Origin: Bryobacterales bacterium
GTDB taxonomy: Bacteria > Acidobacteriota > Terriglobia > Bryobacterales > Bryobacteraceae
Assembly: GCA_003132905.1 (NCBI GenBank)
Contig: PKZC01000188.1
Span: forward strand, 582-19,969
Length of the DNA stretch: 19,388 bases
Direction of reading: 5' to 3'
Shown here in pieces: positions 6,348 to 15,300 of this stretch. The number at the start of each line of letters is the position of its first letter. Position 1 is the stretch's first letter. Made by a program: the position numbers and the translations under genes. Below the pieces are notes generated by a model, which was given only the letters and a program-made list of their open reading frames with translations, searched no databases and was not told the origin of the DNA.

Positions 6348-6509
6348 TTACGACGTACCTTCAAAGGCGTCGAGCATCTCGCCCGGCAACGGCTTGAAGA
6401 ACGATTTCGTGATTTTAAGCTTGTTCTTAGCGAGACCGATCGATCGTTTAGCCTTCTTTGCAGAAGGTTTCGAGCGCTTTGTCTTGGCACGCTTCTTCGA
6501 CTGATTCAT
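6348..6509 (-). CDS. Lysine-rich 53-aa protein with an antitoxin-like C-terminal tail
   Basis: The start at 6509 has a GAGGT Shine-Dalgarno 4 bases upstream and begins 2 bases after the stop of the transporter gene; the longer frame to 6560 would lie inside the transporter gene. The N-terminal half (about residues 1-22) is very rich in Lys, Arg and Ser. The C-terminal half reads GLAKNKLKITKSFFKPLPGE followed by MLDAFEGTS. That resembles the toxin-binding tail of Phd/VapB-like antitoxins, whose typical ending is a GLAKGK segment, then PLP, acidic residues and LDAFEG. No DNA-binding AbrB or Phd domain and no adjacent PIN toxin are seen. It could be a truncated antitoxin remnant, a trans-acting antitoxin, or a small basic nucleic-acid-binding protein. 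Its 3' end converges on the quinoprotein gene with 19 bases between and no hairpin terminator. Confidence 0.6.
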   Translation of the reverse strand: MNQSKKRAKTKRSKPSAKKAKRSIGLAKNKLKITKSFFKPLPGEMLDAFEGTS

Positions 6510-6511
6510 GC

Positions 6512-7900
6512 TTACCTCATCGGCGCAACAAACGCCAAATGCCGCGCAAACAGCCAGCACAGGAAAAACACGATGGGAGCTTGCACCACCAATTGCAGCA
6601 ATCCGTATCCCACCAGATCCCGCGCCCGCAGCCGCAAAATCCCCAACAGCGGCAGCATGAAAAACGGATTGATCAAATTCGGCAGCGCTTCCGACGCGTT
6701 ATAAATCTGCACCACCCATCCCAGATTCACATGGTGCTGGATGGCCGCCTGCAAAACATAAGGCGCTTCGATGATCCACTTGCTTCCGCCCGATGGAATG
6801 AACACACCTAGCGTTGCAGAATACAGCGCGACGAACAACGCAAAAGTGTTGTGCGTACTCACCGACGCCAGCAGCCGCGCGGCTTTATCGGAAAGTCCGG
6901 TGCCGACGATCATTCCAAAAATCACCGCGTAAAGCGGAAACTGTATGATCACGCCCGCAGTCCCCGGGACGCATTCCATCACCGCGCGAAGGAAACGTTT
7001 GGGACGCCACTGTAGCAGCAACCCGGCAGTAAGGAAAATCAAATTGAAAGTATTCAGATCCAATGCCGCCAGCGCCCCCTGCGGCGACGTTCGAAATAAA
7101 TCCACAAGATACACCACCAGCAGCGCTACAACACAAATGGTCAGCACCGGACTATATTCCAACCATTCGCCAGGCTTGGTCCTAGGCTCGAGCTCCAACT
7201 GAAACGGCTCCCATTTCAGCCCGTAAGACTCCGCGGTGCGCGCTTTTTCAGCCGCTGGCGTGGACATGTAGGCTACCGAAATTCCAGCCACGATCAGCAC
7301 CGCCGCCATCAACAAACTGGGCCACAAAAAAATGGTGCCGGTGAGCGGAATCAGGCCGCTGATCGCCAGCAAGCGGGGCGGAATCGCGCTTCGAGTGGCC
7401 ATCAACATTGCCGCCGAAGAAGAAATCCCCAGCGCCCATACCGTTGCTCCCCCGACATAGGCGGCGGCGCCCGCGGCGCGATAATCCAGGCCTTTGACGC
7501 GCTGCGTGAGCTGCCGCACGAACAATGCGCTCACGATGGGACTCATGCCCCACGAAATAAGCGCGGTCAGTTCCGAGAAGACAGCCACCAGCACAATCGC
7601 TTGCCGCGGAGTCTTCGGAACGCCGGCCAGCTTCTGCATGCCCCGCTGTACCAGCGGCGTGGATGCCACCACGTAGCCGCCGATAATGATCATCACCATT
7701 TGCATGGTGAATGGGATTAGCGACCAAAAGCCTTTCCCGCCCTGGATGGCCAAGTCGGAAGGTTTTTCTCCGGCCACCACTCCGATCAGGAATACGAGAA
7801 CGATGCCGATGAGCGCAAAGACCAGCGGATCGGGAAACCAGCGCTCGCTCCAATTGGAAAGTGCGACGCCGACGCGCGCGAAACGGTTTTGCTGTATCAA
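6512..7900 (-). CDS. Short-chain fatty acid transporter family protein (AtoE-like)
   Basis: 462 aa, highly hydrophobic, with about ten or more membrane segments beginning at residues 26-44. Recognisable family blocks are an N-terminal RWFPDPLVFALIGIVLVF segment, LTALISWGMSPIVSALFVRQ, GGATVWALGISSSAAMLMAT and, near the C-terminus, EALPNLINPFFMLPLLGIL followed by RARDLVGYG. These match the SCFA transporter (AtoE, PF02667-type) family, which moves short-chain fatty acids such as acetoacetate or butyrate across the inner membrane. The start codon is TTG, overlapping the TGA stop of the cupin gene as TTGA, with GGAG four bases upstream. It lies in a compact run uvrB, DUF2520-like, cupin, transporter, small basic protein. 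No ato catabolic genes are nearby, so the substrate is uncertain. Confidence 0.85.
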   Translation of the reverse strand: MIQQNRFARVGVALSNWSERWFPDPLVFALIGIVLVFLIGVVAGEKPSDLAIQGGKGFWSLIPFTMQMVMIIIGGYVVASTPLVQRGMQKLAGVPKTPRQAIVLVAVFSELTALISWGMSPIVSALFVRQLTQRVKGLDYRAAGAAAYVGGATVWALGISSSAAMLMATRSAIPPRLLAISGLIPLTGTIFLWPSLLMAAVLIVAGISVAYMSTPAAEKARTAESYGLKWEPFQLELEPRTKPGEWLEYSPVLTICVVALLVVYLVDLFRTSPQGALAALDLNTFNLIFLTAGLLLQWRPKRFLRAVMECVPGTAGVIIQFPLYAVIFGMIVGTGLSDKAARLLASVSTHNTFALFVALYSATLGVFIPSGGSKWIIEAPYVLQAAIQHHVNLGWVVQIYNASEALPNLINPFFMLPLLGILRLRARDLVGYGLLQLVVQAPIVFFLCWLFARHLAFVAPMR

Positions 7901-8373
7901 GCTTCTCCGCGCGACCAGGCGACGACGTCGAACCCATCGGCCACGCGGATGAAGATGTTGGTCACGGGCGTTAAAATGCGCGTGATATGACCCTTGCCTT
8001 GCAGGTCTTCCAGGAACACGATGTCGCCAGTATGAATGGCGTGTTTCTTACCGCCCGATACTTCCACCTCAATCTCGCCCGAAAGCGAAATAGAGAATTG
8101 CCGTCCAGGAGCCCGGTGCCAATCTTCCACCGAGCTGGATGTGTATTCGGCGTAAGTCAATCCGGTGACGGCCGCAGAATCGGTCCGTCGCGTTCGCCCC
8201 GGCTTGGTCGCAATCGGCAGCTCTTGGATTTGCGTGTTGCCATCGGCGTCCGTATAGATGCGCAACACACGTTTGCCGGCGGCCGGCGAACCTTCCTGTG
8301 CTGTGGCCGTCGTCCCAAATGCGCCCGCGATGGCCGCGATTCCGCCCAAACTGAGTAATTCTCGCCGTTCCAT
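7897..8373 (-). CDS. Secreted cupin-fold protein with Tat-like signal
   Basis: 158 aa. The N-terminus MERRELLSLGG plus a hydrophobic stretch to TTATAQ looks like a Tat-type or general signal peptide with twin arginines. The C-terminal half carries a single cupin pattern: EDWHRAPGRQFSISLSGEIEVEV (about 83-105), then GGKKHAIHTGDIVFLED and GKGHITRI (about 107-133), with His129 as a candidate metal ligand. Several expected cupin histidines are replaced, so metal binding is uncertain. A GGGAG Shine-Dalgarno precedes the ATG. It follows the DUF2520-like gene after 23 bases and overlaps the transporter gene by four bases, indicating co-translation. No specific activity can be assigned. Confidence 0.75.
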   Translation of the reverse strand: MERRELLSLGGIAAIAGAFGTTATAQEGSPAAGKRVLRIYTDADGNTQIQELPIATKPGRTRRTDSAAVTGLTYAEYTSSSVEDWHRAPGRQFSISLSGEIEVEVSGGKKHAIHTGDIVFLEDLQGKGHITRILTPVTNIFIRVADGFDVVAWSRGEA

Positions 8374-8396
8374 AGATTCTCCCGGCGGTCATTTTA

Positions 8397-9179
8397 TCAG
8401 ACGGCTCGTCGCTTCTCCATCAGCTGCGACGCCAGCTGGCAGCTTTGCTCCAGATAATGCGCCAGCTCAGGATTGCCGCCGGAGAGCGCCCGCAATTGTC
8501 GCGGTAGCTCGCGCGGCACGGGGTACGCTCTGCGCCCTCCTTTTAGAAAAGAACGCAGCGTGCGTGTCATTTGGCGTTCCAGCAACGTCGCCGAAAGACC
8601 GGGCGAGATTCGCGCGTGACGCAGCGATTCAAATGCCACGTGGAGCAGCGCGAAAAGCAGCGTCCCAGTGCAGGTTAATGCCGCAAGATAAAACGGCTTG
8701 AGAGGCCGTTCAATAGCGACCGCGCGCCGCCCTCGATATTCCACTAGACTTTTCGCTTCGCGAATCGCCAGAGGATCGCCTTCCACTACGTAGCGCTCGT
8801 CGTCAAACCCTGGAATCGGGGCGATGGATCCAACCGAGGCGCCGCGCGCCGACAGTTCGCGCAGTTCGCCGCTGTCGAGCCAGGTGCTGCACAGAACCAC
8901 GGCTTTGCCTTTCCACGAGATTCCGGCCGACGCCATTTCCCTTACTACGCTCGCCACCGTTTCTTCCGGTACGCAAACCAAAATAAGAACACACGATTCG
9001 AATTCCGCATAATCCTTAACAGGATGGCCGGCCTGCAGCATATTGGCAATGCGGCTGGCTACGCGATACGAGGCCGATTTCACGGGACCGAGGCGTTCCG
9101 ATAGCCACCAGAATCGCGTCAGCGGAGAGTCGGTGAGGCTACCCGTGCCGATTAGGCCCACCGACTGGGCTTTCTTCAT
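8397..9179 (-). CDS. Rossmann-fold protein, DUF2520-like (putative NAD(P)-dependent oxidoreductase)
   Basis: 260 aa. The N-terminus VGLIGTGSL (residues 7-15) is a dinucleotide-binding glycine motif. A second beta strand and helix region contains [19 protein letters not shown] (about 64-82). A stretch [17 protein letters not shown] (about 117-133) corresponds to the substrate-side strand of DUF2520/F420-dependent oxidoreductase-like proteins. The C-terminal half is helical, like the DUF2520 dimerisation region. The start at 9179 is needed to keep the glycine motif and makes the gene overlap the 3' end of uvrB by 41 bases; the Shine-Dalgarno is weak. The reaction is unknown. Confidence 0.7.
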   Translation of the reverse strand: MKKAQSVGLIGTGSLTDSPLTRFWWLSERLGPVKSASYRVASRIANMLQAGHPVKDYAEFESCVLILVCVPEETVASVVREMASAGISWKGKAVVLCSTWLDSGELRELSARGASVGSIAPIPGFDDERYVVEGDPLAIREAKSLVEYRGRRAVAIERPLKPFYLAALTCTGTLLFALLHVAFESLRHARISPGLSATLLERQMTRTLRSFLKGGRRAYPVPRELPRQLRALSGGNPELAHYLEQSCQLASQLMEKRRAV

Positions 9180-11157
9180 GAATTCCGAGTGATTTTAGCA
9201 CTTTTATGCGGTCACGAAGTTGAGCAGCCTTCTCAAACTCAAATCTTTTCGCCGCATCGCGCATGCTTTCTTCCAGCTCGGACACGAATTTCTCCCGTTG
9301 CTCGGGCGTCCATTCTTCGGCCGGATCTTCGGGCTCCACGGGAATGGTGACATAGTCGCCCTCGGCGATCCGCACCAGGCTCATGTCGATGGGCTTGATG
9401 ATGGATTGCGGGGTGATGTTGTTTTGCTCGTTGTATTGCTCTTGAATCGCGCGCCGGCGATTAGTTTCCTCAATGGCGCGCTTCATGCTTGCCGTATAAA
9501 CGTCGGCATAAAGAACCGCGCGTCCGTTGAGGTGGCGCGCGGCGCGGCCCATGGTCTGGATCAGCGATCCTGTCGAACGCAAAAAGCCTTCTTTATCCGC
9601 ATCCAGGATGGCCACCAGTGAGACTTCCGGCAGATCCAAGCCTTCGCGCAACAGGTTGATACCGACGATCACGTCCAGCTCTCCGCGCCGCAGATCGCGC
9701 AGGATCTTCATGCGGTCGAGCGCCCCAATTTCGGAATGCAGGTAAGCGCACTTGACGCCGACTTCGGTGTAATATTCCGAAAGATCTTCCGCCATCCGCT
9801 TGGTCAAAGTAGTCACCAGAACGCGCTCGTTCAATTCCACGCGCCGCCGGATTTCGTGCAGCAGGTCGTCTACCTGGCCTTTGATCGGACGCACGTCGAT
9901 TTGCGGATCAACCAAACCAGTGGGCCGGATGATCTGCTCCACCACCACGCCCGCCGATTTGGTGAGCTCATAAGGGCCCGGAGTCGCGGAAACATACAGC
10001 ACCTGATTCACGCGATTTTCGAACTCTTCAAAGGTCAGCGGGCGATTATCCATCGCGCTCGGCAGCCGGAATCCATAATTCACCAGCACCTGTTTACGCG
10101 ACCGATCGCCATGATACATGCCTTGCAGTTGGGGAATAGTCTGGTGGCTCTCGTCAAGAAAGAGCAGATGATCGTTCGGCAAGTAATCGAGCAAGGTGGG
10201 TGGCGCTTCCCCGGGCAGACGTCCCGAAAAATGGCGCGAATAATTTTCGATGCCGTGGCAATAGCCGATCTGGCGGATCATTTCAAGATCGAACATCGTC
10301 CGCTGGTAAAGGCGCTGGGCCTCCACGATTTTGCCACCCTTTTCCAGCTCCTTCTGCCACCATTCCAGCTCCGTCTCGATGCTGCGCAGCGCGCTCTCGC
10401 GCGATTCCGGCGTCATCACGTAATGCGTCTTGGGATAAATGGGCAGGCGCAAATAAGTCTGCCGCACCTGTCCCAGCATTGGATCGATCTGGCTGAGGGT
10501 AGCCACTTCGTCGCCCCACAGCTCGATGCGATACGCATTATCGTCGTAAGTCGGAAAAACTTCGATCACATCGCCGCGCACGCGAAAAGTTCCGCGCGTG
10601 AAGCTGTTATCGTTGCGCTCATAAAGAATCTCCACCAGCCGCGTAAGGATCTGCTGGCGCGAAATCTTCTGGCCCTTTTCGAGCATCAGTAGCATGCCGT
10701 AATAGGCTTCGGGCGATCCCAGGCCGTAGATGCAGCTGACGCTCGCGACAATCACGCAGTCCCGGCGTTCGAATAGCGAGCGCGTAGCCGAAAGCCGCAG
10801 CTTGTCCAGCTCGTCGTTGATAGTGGCTTCTTTTTCGATGTAGATGTCGCCGGATGGCATGTACGCTTCCGGCTGATAGTAGTCGTAATAACTGACGAAG
10901 TACTCGACGGCGTTGCCCGGAAAGAACGTCTGGAACTCGTGATATAGCTGCGCGGCAAGCGTCTTATTGTGCGCCAGAACCAGCGCCGGACGGCCGGTCT
11001 TCTCGATCAACTGCGCCATGGTGTAGGTTTTGCCCGAACCCGTGACGCCCAGTAGAGTTTGATGTTTTTCGCCGTCCAGTAAACCCCGGAAAAGCTGGTC
11101 GATAGCGGCGGCCTGATCGCCACGCGGACGGTAATCCACGCCCAAATGAAACGCCAT
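9139..11157 (-). CDS. uvrB: Excinuclease ABC subunit B
   Basis: 672 aa, normal length for UvrB, which receives damaged DNA from UvrA and presents it to UvrC for dual incision in nucleotide excision repair. Walker A GVTGSGKT is at 37-44. The damage-verifying beta-hairpin region [13 protein letters not shown] is at about 89-101. Helicase motif II DESH is at 335-338. Motifs V and VI are present ([14 protein letters not shown] and TMGRAARH). A C-terminal UVR motif near residues 620-660 ([28 protein letters not shown]) contacts UvrC. The gene heads a compact run of minus-strand genes reaching to 6348. The upstream intergenic region (11158-11403) contains no clear LexA-type box that I can see. Confidence 0.97.
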   Translation of the reverse strand: MAFHLGVDYRPRGDQAAAIDQLFRGLLDGEKHQTLLGVTGSGKTYTMAQLIEKTGRPALVLAHNKTLAAQLYHEFQTFFPGNAVEYFVSYYDYYQPEAYMPSGDIYIEKEATINDELDKLRLSATRSLFERRDCVIVASVSCIYGLGSPEAYYGMLLMLEKGQKISRQQILTRLVEILYERNDNSFTRGTFRVRGDVIEVFPTYDDNAYRIELWGDEVATLSQIDPMLGQVRQTYLRLPIYPKTHYVMTPESRESALRSIETELEWWQKELEKGGKIVEAQRLYQRTMFDLEMIRQIGYCHGIENYSRHFSGRLPGEAPPTLLDYLPNDHLLFLDESHQTIPQLQGMYHGDRSRKQVLVNYGFRLPSAMDNRPLTFEEFENRVNQVLYVSATPGPYELTKSAGVVVEQIIRPTGLVDPQIDVRPIKGQVDDLLHEIRRRVELNERVLVTTLTKRMAEDLSEYYTEVGVKCAYLHSEIGALDRMKILRDLRRGELDVIVGINLLREGLDLPEVSLVAILDADKEGFLRSTGSLIQTMGRAARHLNGRAVLYADVYTASMKRAIEETNRRRAIQEQYNEQNNITPQSIIKPIDMSLVRIAEGDYVTIPVEPEDPAEEWTPEQREKFVSELEESMRDAAKRFEFEKAAQLRDRIKVLKSLGIHEESPVGGPNRHG

Positions 11158-11403
11158 GCTTCTAGGATAGCGGGTACGTCAAATCGGCCGTCCGTCAGCG
11201 GCTACGACACGTGTCCGATGGGGCCGTCGGCGGCACGAAGAACCGCGTCTCCACCTCTTGGTCTCCGCTTGGTTCGGGACTTTATATACTCGTGTCTGGT
11301 ATCTCGGCATTCTAAATCAAACCGAGAGATTGTAACCGCGCAGGAACGGCAATCGCGATAACACAACCGCTATTTACTCAAAATAATCCCACTTTTGCAG
11401 GAT

Positions 11404-11919
11404 CTACTGCTTCTCCACTTCCTTTTGAGGTTTGAAATCCGTCGCCAGGCGCTGCCCTTCCGCCACTTGTGCCGGCTTAAGCTTCTTCGCGATCAAATCG
11501 CGCTGCGTAACGCATCCGCCATTGCCCTTCGCCGCGCAGATATTTAACCACTTGTAAGCTTGCAGCAAATCGCGTTTCACGCCTTGTCCGGAACCGTACA
11601 TGGCCCCCAGATTATGTTGCGCTTGTACGTAGTCTTGTTCAGCGGCACGCCGGAACCAGTTGGCCGCTTCCGCTGAACTCTGCGGAACTCCATGCCCGTC
11701 CAAGTACAAGAGTCCAAGATTAAATTGAGCGATCGGATCGCCCGCTTCCGCCAGCGGACGCCATTCCTTTGCCGCCCCCACGTAGTCGCCTTTTTGGTAG
11801 GCGTCCACGCCGGTTTGGAAATCGGCGAGCGCGGGCACCGCGGCAATCCCGGCGGCCAGCGTCAAAAGCGTCAAGAAAGTGGGGAACAGCGACAGTCGTC
11901 TGCTGGACAGTCTTCGCAT
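11404..11919 (-). CDS. Secreted Sel1-repeat (TPR-like) protein
   Basis: 171 aa from the ATG at 11919, which has AGGAG ten bases upstream; the open frame continues to 12030 but that part overlaps the hydrolase gene and lacks a ribosome site. A signal peptide runs to about residue 32 (VPALA/DF). Two to three Sel1-like repeats follow: AYQKGDYVGAAKEWRPLAE, DPIAQFNLGLLYLDGHGVPQ, AANWFRRAAEQ and VQAQHNLGAMYGSGQGVKRD, ending with AYKWLNICAAKGN. Such repeats form helical protein-binding solenoids. The tail is Lys/Glu/Gln-rich. It is probably periplasmic; the partner is unknown. A 76-base gap separates it from the hydrolase gene. Confidence 0.85.
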   Translation of the reverse strand: MRRLSSRRLSLFPTFLTLLTLAAGIAAVPALADFQTGVDAYQKGDYVGAAKEWRPLAEAGDPIAQFNLGLLYLDGHGVPQSSAEAANWFRRAAEQDYVQAQHNLGAMYGSGQGVKRDLLQAYKWLNICAAKGNGGCVTQRDLIAKKLKPAQVAEGQRLATDFKPQKEVEKQ

Positions 11920-11995
11920 GGAGAAAACACTCCTATTCGTATTGAAGCACATGGGCGCGATTTCGTTTCCTTTGCGTGTAACGCATTTTCGGCCG

Positions 11996-12856
11996 CTAAG
12001 GCTCCAATAGAAACCTTTTAGATTCTTCAAGAAACAGCTCTAGCCGATCGTGATGCACCCAATGGCCCGCATCCGCCACCTTAAGCACCCGGCGATTGGG
12101 GATGACCAAAGCGCGTTCGTCCGTATCCGGGTCGGGAAGCCAGCTCTCGCGCCCCCACACCAGCAGGGCCGGACAAGTGATCTCGGAATAGATGGCGCGC
12201 TGCTCGTTCATATCGTGGCCATAAGGCGGAAGACAGCGTACATAGTTATCGAATTTCCAACTTAACGAGCCATCGGCGTTCCAATTGGTGCCGTGCAGCG
12301 TGAGATGTTGCGCCACTTCCTCGGACAGATGCGGATTGGCCTCTTTCATTCGCTCCACCGCGGCTTCCAAGTTTGGATAACTGCGCGGCTCCAATTTATC
12401 GGTCTGGCGCACGCTCTCCATCCAAGCCCGCATGCGATCCGGCGCTGGCTTATGAATGCGGTGGGCGGCGGGAAGTCCCAGTCCTTCGATGGCGATAACT
12501 TTTCGCACCCGGTCGGGATAAAGGCCCGAGTAGAGCAGCGTCAAGATCCCTCCCAGGGAATGCCCTATCAAGGAAATAGGCGCTGCGCCAAGAGTATCCA
12601 CCAGAGTGGAAACGTCGAAGACATGTTCGGCGACGCTATAGAGCGCTCCCGGCGCCCAGGCGCTATTGCCATGGCCTCGCAGGTCCATCGCATACACGTG
12701 AAAATGCTCGCGCAAAGACCGCGCCACCCAGTCCCAGTTCCGCGCATGGTCCAAACCGCCATGCACCAGCAGCAGCGGCGGCAGGCGATCTTGCCCCCAG
12801 TCCCAGAACTGCAGCTTCAAGCGATCGGAATAGTAATAGTGAGAGACCGGTTCCAA
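11996..12856 (-). CDS. Alpha/beta-fold hydrolase
   Basis: 286 aa, cytoplasmic (no signal peptide). Oxyanion-hole motif HGG at 32-34, DLRGHGNS at 58-65, nucleophile elbow GHSLGG at 98-103 with Ser100, and catalytic His265 in DAGHWVHHD. The acid residue is probably in the ESWLPDPDTDE segment. The fold and motifs are those of esterase/haloperoxidase-like hydrolases; the substrate cannot be predicted. The only usable start is TTG at 12856, because no ATG or GTG occurs in frame between it and the phoU stop. It is transcribed after phoU with a 60-base gap and no hairpin terminator, so read-through from the pst operon is possible. Confidence 0.85.
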   Translation of the reverse strand: MEPVSHYYYSDRLKLQFWDWGQDRLPPLLLVHGGLDHARNWDWVARSLREHFHVYAMDLRGHGNSAWAPGALYSVAEHVFDVSTLVDTLGAAPISLIGHSLGGILTLLYSGLYPDRVRKVIAIEGLGLPAAHRIHKPAPDRMRAWMESVRQTDKLEPRSYPNLEAAVERMKEANPHLSEEVAQHLTLHGTNWNADGSLSWKFDNYVRCLPPYGHDMNEQRAIYSEITCPALLVWGRESWLPDPDTDERALVIPNRRVLKVADAGHWVHHDRLELFLEESKRFLLEP

Positions 12857-12916
12857 TCCAACTATTGTAAGGACAACGTCGCCACGTCCGCCGGATTGAA
12901 GCCCAGCTTCAGCAGC

Positions 12917-13609
12917 TTACATCTTGCCCAGCAGCGTTTGGTCCCGCACTTCGGCGTGATGGCGGACGTCGATACCCTTCATCAGAAACAGGACGTCCTC
13001 GGCGATATTGGTGGCGTGGTCGGCGATGCGCTCCAGGTTGTGGGCGATGAACATCAGGTCCACCGCGCGCGGGATCGTGGTGCTCTGCTCCTGCATGAAC
13101 GCCACCAGTTCCTTGTAAACTGCGTCGCGTAGCCGATCCACCTCGTCGTCCGACAGCAGGACACCGCGGGCCAGCTGCTCATCGCGTTTCACTAGCGCAT
13201 CCAGGCTCTTGCGCACCATGTCTTCGGCCAGGCTGGCCATTTGGGGAATGTCGATCAGCGGCTTTACCGGTGGCTCCCGCATCAACGAAAGGGCGCGCTG
13301 GGTGATATTCACCGCTAGATCGCCCATGCGCTCCAGGTCGCCGTTGATTTTGATGACAGCCGTGAGAAATCGCATATCGCGCGCCATGGGCTGGTAAAGC
13401 GCCAGCAGACGCGTGGCGTACTCATCAATCTCGATATCTTTCTGATTGATCAGCGCCTCTTTCCATAAAACCTCTTTGGCCGATTGCTCATCGCGATGCA
13501 CCAGCGCATCGACGCTTTGATGGATCGCCGATTCCACCAGGCCTGCCATCTCTAACAGGCGGCTCTGCATTTCGTCGAGTTCTTCTCTGAAGTGAATCAT
13601 AAGGCTCAA
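12917..13609 (-). CDS. phoU: Phosphate signalling protein PhoU
   Basis: About 230 aa containing two PhoU three-helix repeats. The acidic metal-binding motifs appear as [12 protein letters not shown] and [15 protein letters not shown] in the first repeat, and [15 protein letters not shown] and [17 protein letters not shown] in the second. PhoU negatively regulates the PhoR/PhoB response and Pst activity. The gene overlaps pstB as TTGA; TTG at 13609 has AGGA at suitable spacing, whereas the ATG at 13600 three codons later is the more conventional start but has no obvious ribosome site. Either start keeps the whole domain. Confidence 0.95.
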   Translation of the reverse strand: MSLMIHFREELDEMQSRLLEMAGLVESAIHQSVDALVHRDEQSAKEVLWKEALINQKDIEIDEYATRLLALYQPMARDMRFLTAVIKINGDLERMGDLAVNITQRALSLMREPPVKPLIDIPQMASLAEDMVRKSLDALVKRDEQLARGVLLSDDEVDRLRDAVYKELVAFMQEQSTTIPRAVDLMFIAHNLERIADHATNIAEDVLFLMKGIDVRHHAEVRDQTLLGKM

Positions 13610-14439
13610 CCGAACCGTCCTGTGATGTAATCTTCCGTTTCTCTCTTCGAAGGACGCTTAAAGATGATCTCAGTCTTGTCGAACTCAATCAAGTTGCCCA
13701 GCAGAAAAAACCCGGTAAACTCGGCCACGCGCGCCGCTTGCTGCATGTTGTGCGTCACAATCACCTGGGTGCACTGGTCTTTCAGGGTGAACAGCAAATC
13801 CTCGATCTTGGAGGTGGCTATCGGATCGAGCGCCGAACATGGTTCGTCCAACAGCAAAACTTCCGGATCCACCGCCAAGGCACGCGCGATGCACAATCGC
13901 TGCTGCTGGCCGCCCGACAGACTGTAGGCGGATTGATGCAGCTTGTCCTTTACCTCGTCCCACAGAGCGGCGCGCTTCAGGCTATGTTCGACTATATCGT
14001 TCAGAGACCGCCCCGCCTTCAGTCCGTTTACCTTAACGCCATAAGCGATGTTGTCGAAGATCGACTTCGGGAACGGGTTGGGCCGCTGGAACACCATCCC
14101 CACGCGCCGGCGCAGTTTGGTGACGTCCAGTTCCAGCACATTCTGGCCATCCAGCAAGACCTGTCCTTCATAGCGCGCGCTTTTCACGGTTTCGCTGATC
14201 CGGTTCAGCGTGCGCAAGAACGTGGATTTCCCGCAACCCGAAGGACCGATGAGCGCCGTGATTCGCTTCTCGGGAACTTCCAGGTTGATATTATGCAGCG
14301 CGTGAAAGGCGCCGTAGAAGAAGTTCAGACCCGTGGCCTGCAGCTTAGGCTTTGCGGCTACCTCGGGCTGTACGCCGGAGGGCGCAGATGGCGGAGCGGT
14401 GATGTCACTCATTTTTGCAGATTCCGGTGTGGCAGCCAT
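13606..14439 (-). CDS. pstB: Phosphate ABC transporter ATP-binding protein PstB
   Basis: 277 aa ABC ATPase that powers phosphate import through PstCA. Walker [10 protein letters not shown] at 65-73, Q-loop Gln118 in FQRPNPFP (a hallmark of PstB), ABC signature LSGGQ at 174-178, Walker B LLLDEP at 195-200, and switch His230 in VTHNM. An N-terminal extension of about 30 Ala/Pro-rich residues precedes the domain; a second in-frame ATG at residue 10 is an alternative start. Twelve bases separate it from pstA and its stop overlaps phoU. Confidence 0.97.
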   Translation of the reverse strand: MAATPESAKMSDITAPPSAPSGVQPEVAAKPKLQATGLNFFYGAFHALHNINLEVPEKRITALIGPSGCGKSTFLRTLNRISETVKSARYEGQVLLDGQNVLELDVTKLRRRVGMVFQRPNPFPKSIFDNIAYGVKVNGLKAGRSLNDIVEHSLKRAALWDEVKDKLHQSAYSLSGGQQQRLCIARALAVDPEVLLLDEPCSALDPIATSKIEDLLFTLKDQCTQVIVTHNMQQAARVAEFTGFFLLGNLIEFDKTEIIFKRPSKRETEDYITGRFG

Positions 14440-14451
14440 ATTCTTAGGTTA

Positions 14452-15300
14452 CTACCCCCTTTGGGCGGACGCTCCGCGAGACAACACCCAGCGGGAGGCG
14501 ATGTTTGCGATCAAAACAAGAATTAACAGTACCAGGCCCGCAGCCCAGGCTTGACGGTGCCAGTCGTCATACGGCGAGATCGCGTGGGTGTAAATCATGA
14601 CCGGCAGCGAGGCGGTCGGTTCGCCCAGTTTAGCCGCCCAAAACTGATTGTTGAAACTCGTAAACAATAGTGGCGCGGTTTCTCCGGCGATGCGTGCTAC
14701 ACCCAGGATCATTCCGGTGAGGATACCTTGTTTGGCCGCAGGTACGATCACCGAGAAGATGGTGCGGGTTCTGCTCGCACCCAGCGCGAGCGAACCTTCG
14801 CGGAGCGAATTGGGAACGCCTCGCAGGAATTGTTCGGTGGCGCGCAGGCCAATGGGGATCATCATCAGGCTCAAGGCAAAGCCGCCGGCCCAAGCGGAGA
14901 AGTGGTGCATGGGTACCACGATAACGGTCCAGGCGAAGATTCCTATGACGATGGAGGGCACACCGTTCAGCAGGTCGGCAGTGTAACGCACCAACATTGC
15001 AAATGTTTTGCCGCCGAACTCAGCCAGGTAGACGCCACCCAGGAATCCCACTGGAATGCCAATCAGAGCCGCGATCAGGATCACTACGCCACTGCCCACG
15101 ATGGCATTCGCCATGCCTCCGCCAGTTTCGCCCGCAGACAACGGCAACTTGGTGAAGAAGTCCCAATTCAGCGATCGCCAGCCATTGAAGGCGAGAAAAC
15201 CCAGGACCAGGAACAGCACGGACGATGTCAGCACGGTGCAAATACCCGTGAGGGTCAACATGATGTTGTTCAGAATGTTACGCCGCTTCAACCGATCCAT
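14452..15300 (-). CDS. pstA: Phosphate ABC transporter permease PstA
   Basis: 282 aa inner-membrane permease with about six membrane segments. The ABC-permease EAA loop appears as LREGSLALGASRTRTIFSVIVPAA, and the family-typical LNGVPSIVIGIFAW and GVARIAGETAPLLFT blocks are present. It pairs with PstC to form the phosphate channel. Its ATG overlaps the pstC stop codon (TAATG), showing translational coupling. Confidence 0.97.
   Translation of the reverse strand: MDRLKRRNILNNIMLTLTGICTVLTSSVLFLVLGFLAFNGWRSLNWDFFTKLPLSAGETGGGMANAIVGSGVVILIAALIGIPVGFLGGVYLAEFGGKTFAMLVRYTADLLNGVPSIVIGIFAWTVIVVPMHHFSAWAGGFALSLMMIPIGLRATEQFLRGVPNSLREGSLALGASRTRTIFSVIVPAAKQGILTGMILGVARIAGETAPLLFTSFNNQFWAAKLGEPTASLPVMIYTHAISPYDDWHRQAWAAGLVLLILVLIANIASRWVLSRGASAQRG

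Noticed and set aside
9736..10692. Long plus-strand open frame (318 codons) within uvrB
   Set aside because: It is antisense to the strongly conserved uvrB gene, and its translation shows no recognisable domain; high G+C creates such shadows.
11158..11403. Possible tRNA or small RNA gene in the uvrB/Sel1 gap
   Set aside because: No cloverleaf, CCA end or strong hairpin with U-tract was found; there is an AT-rich TATATA near 11284 but no matching -35.
11920..12030. N-terminal extension of the Sel1-repeat protein
   Set aside because: The extension precedes a clear signal peptide, overlaps the hydrolase gene, and the ATG at 11919 has AGGAG at good spacing.
12293..13132. Plus-strand open frame of 279 codons
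   Set aside because: It is antisense across the hydrolase and phoU genes and has no independent coding signal.
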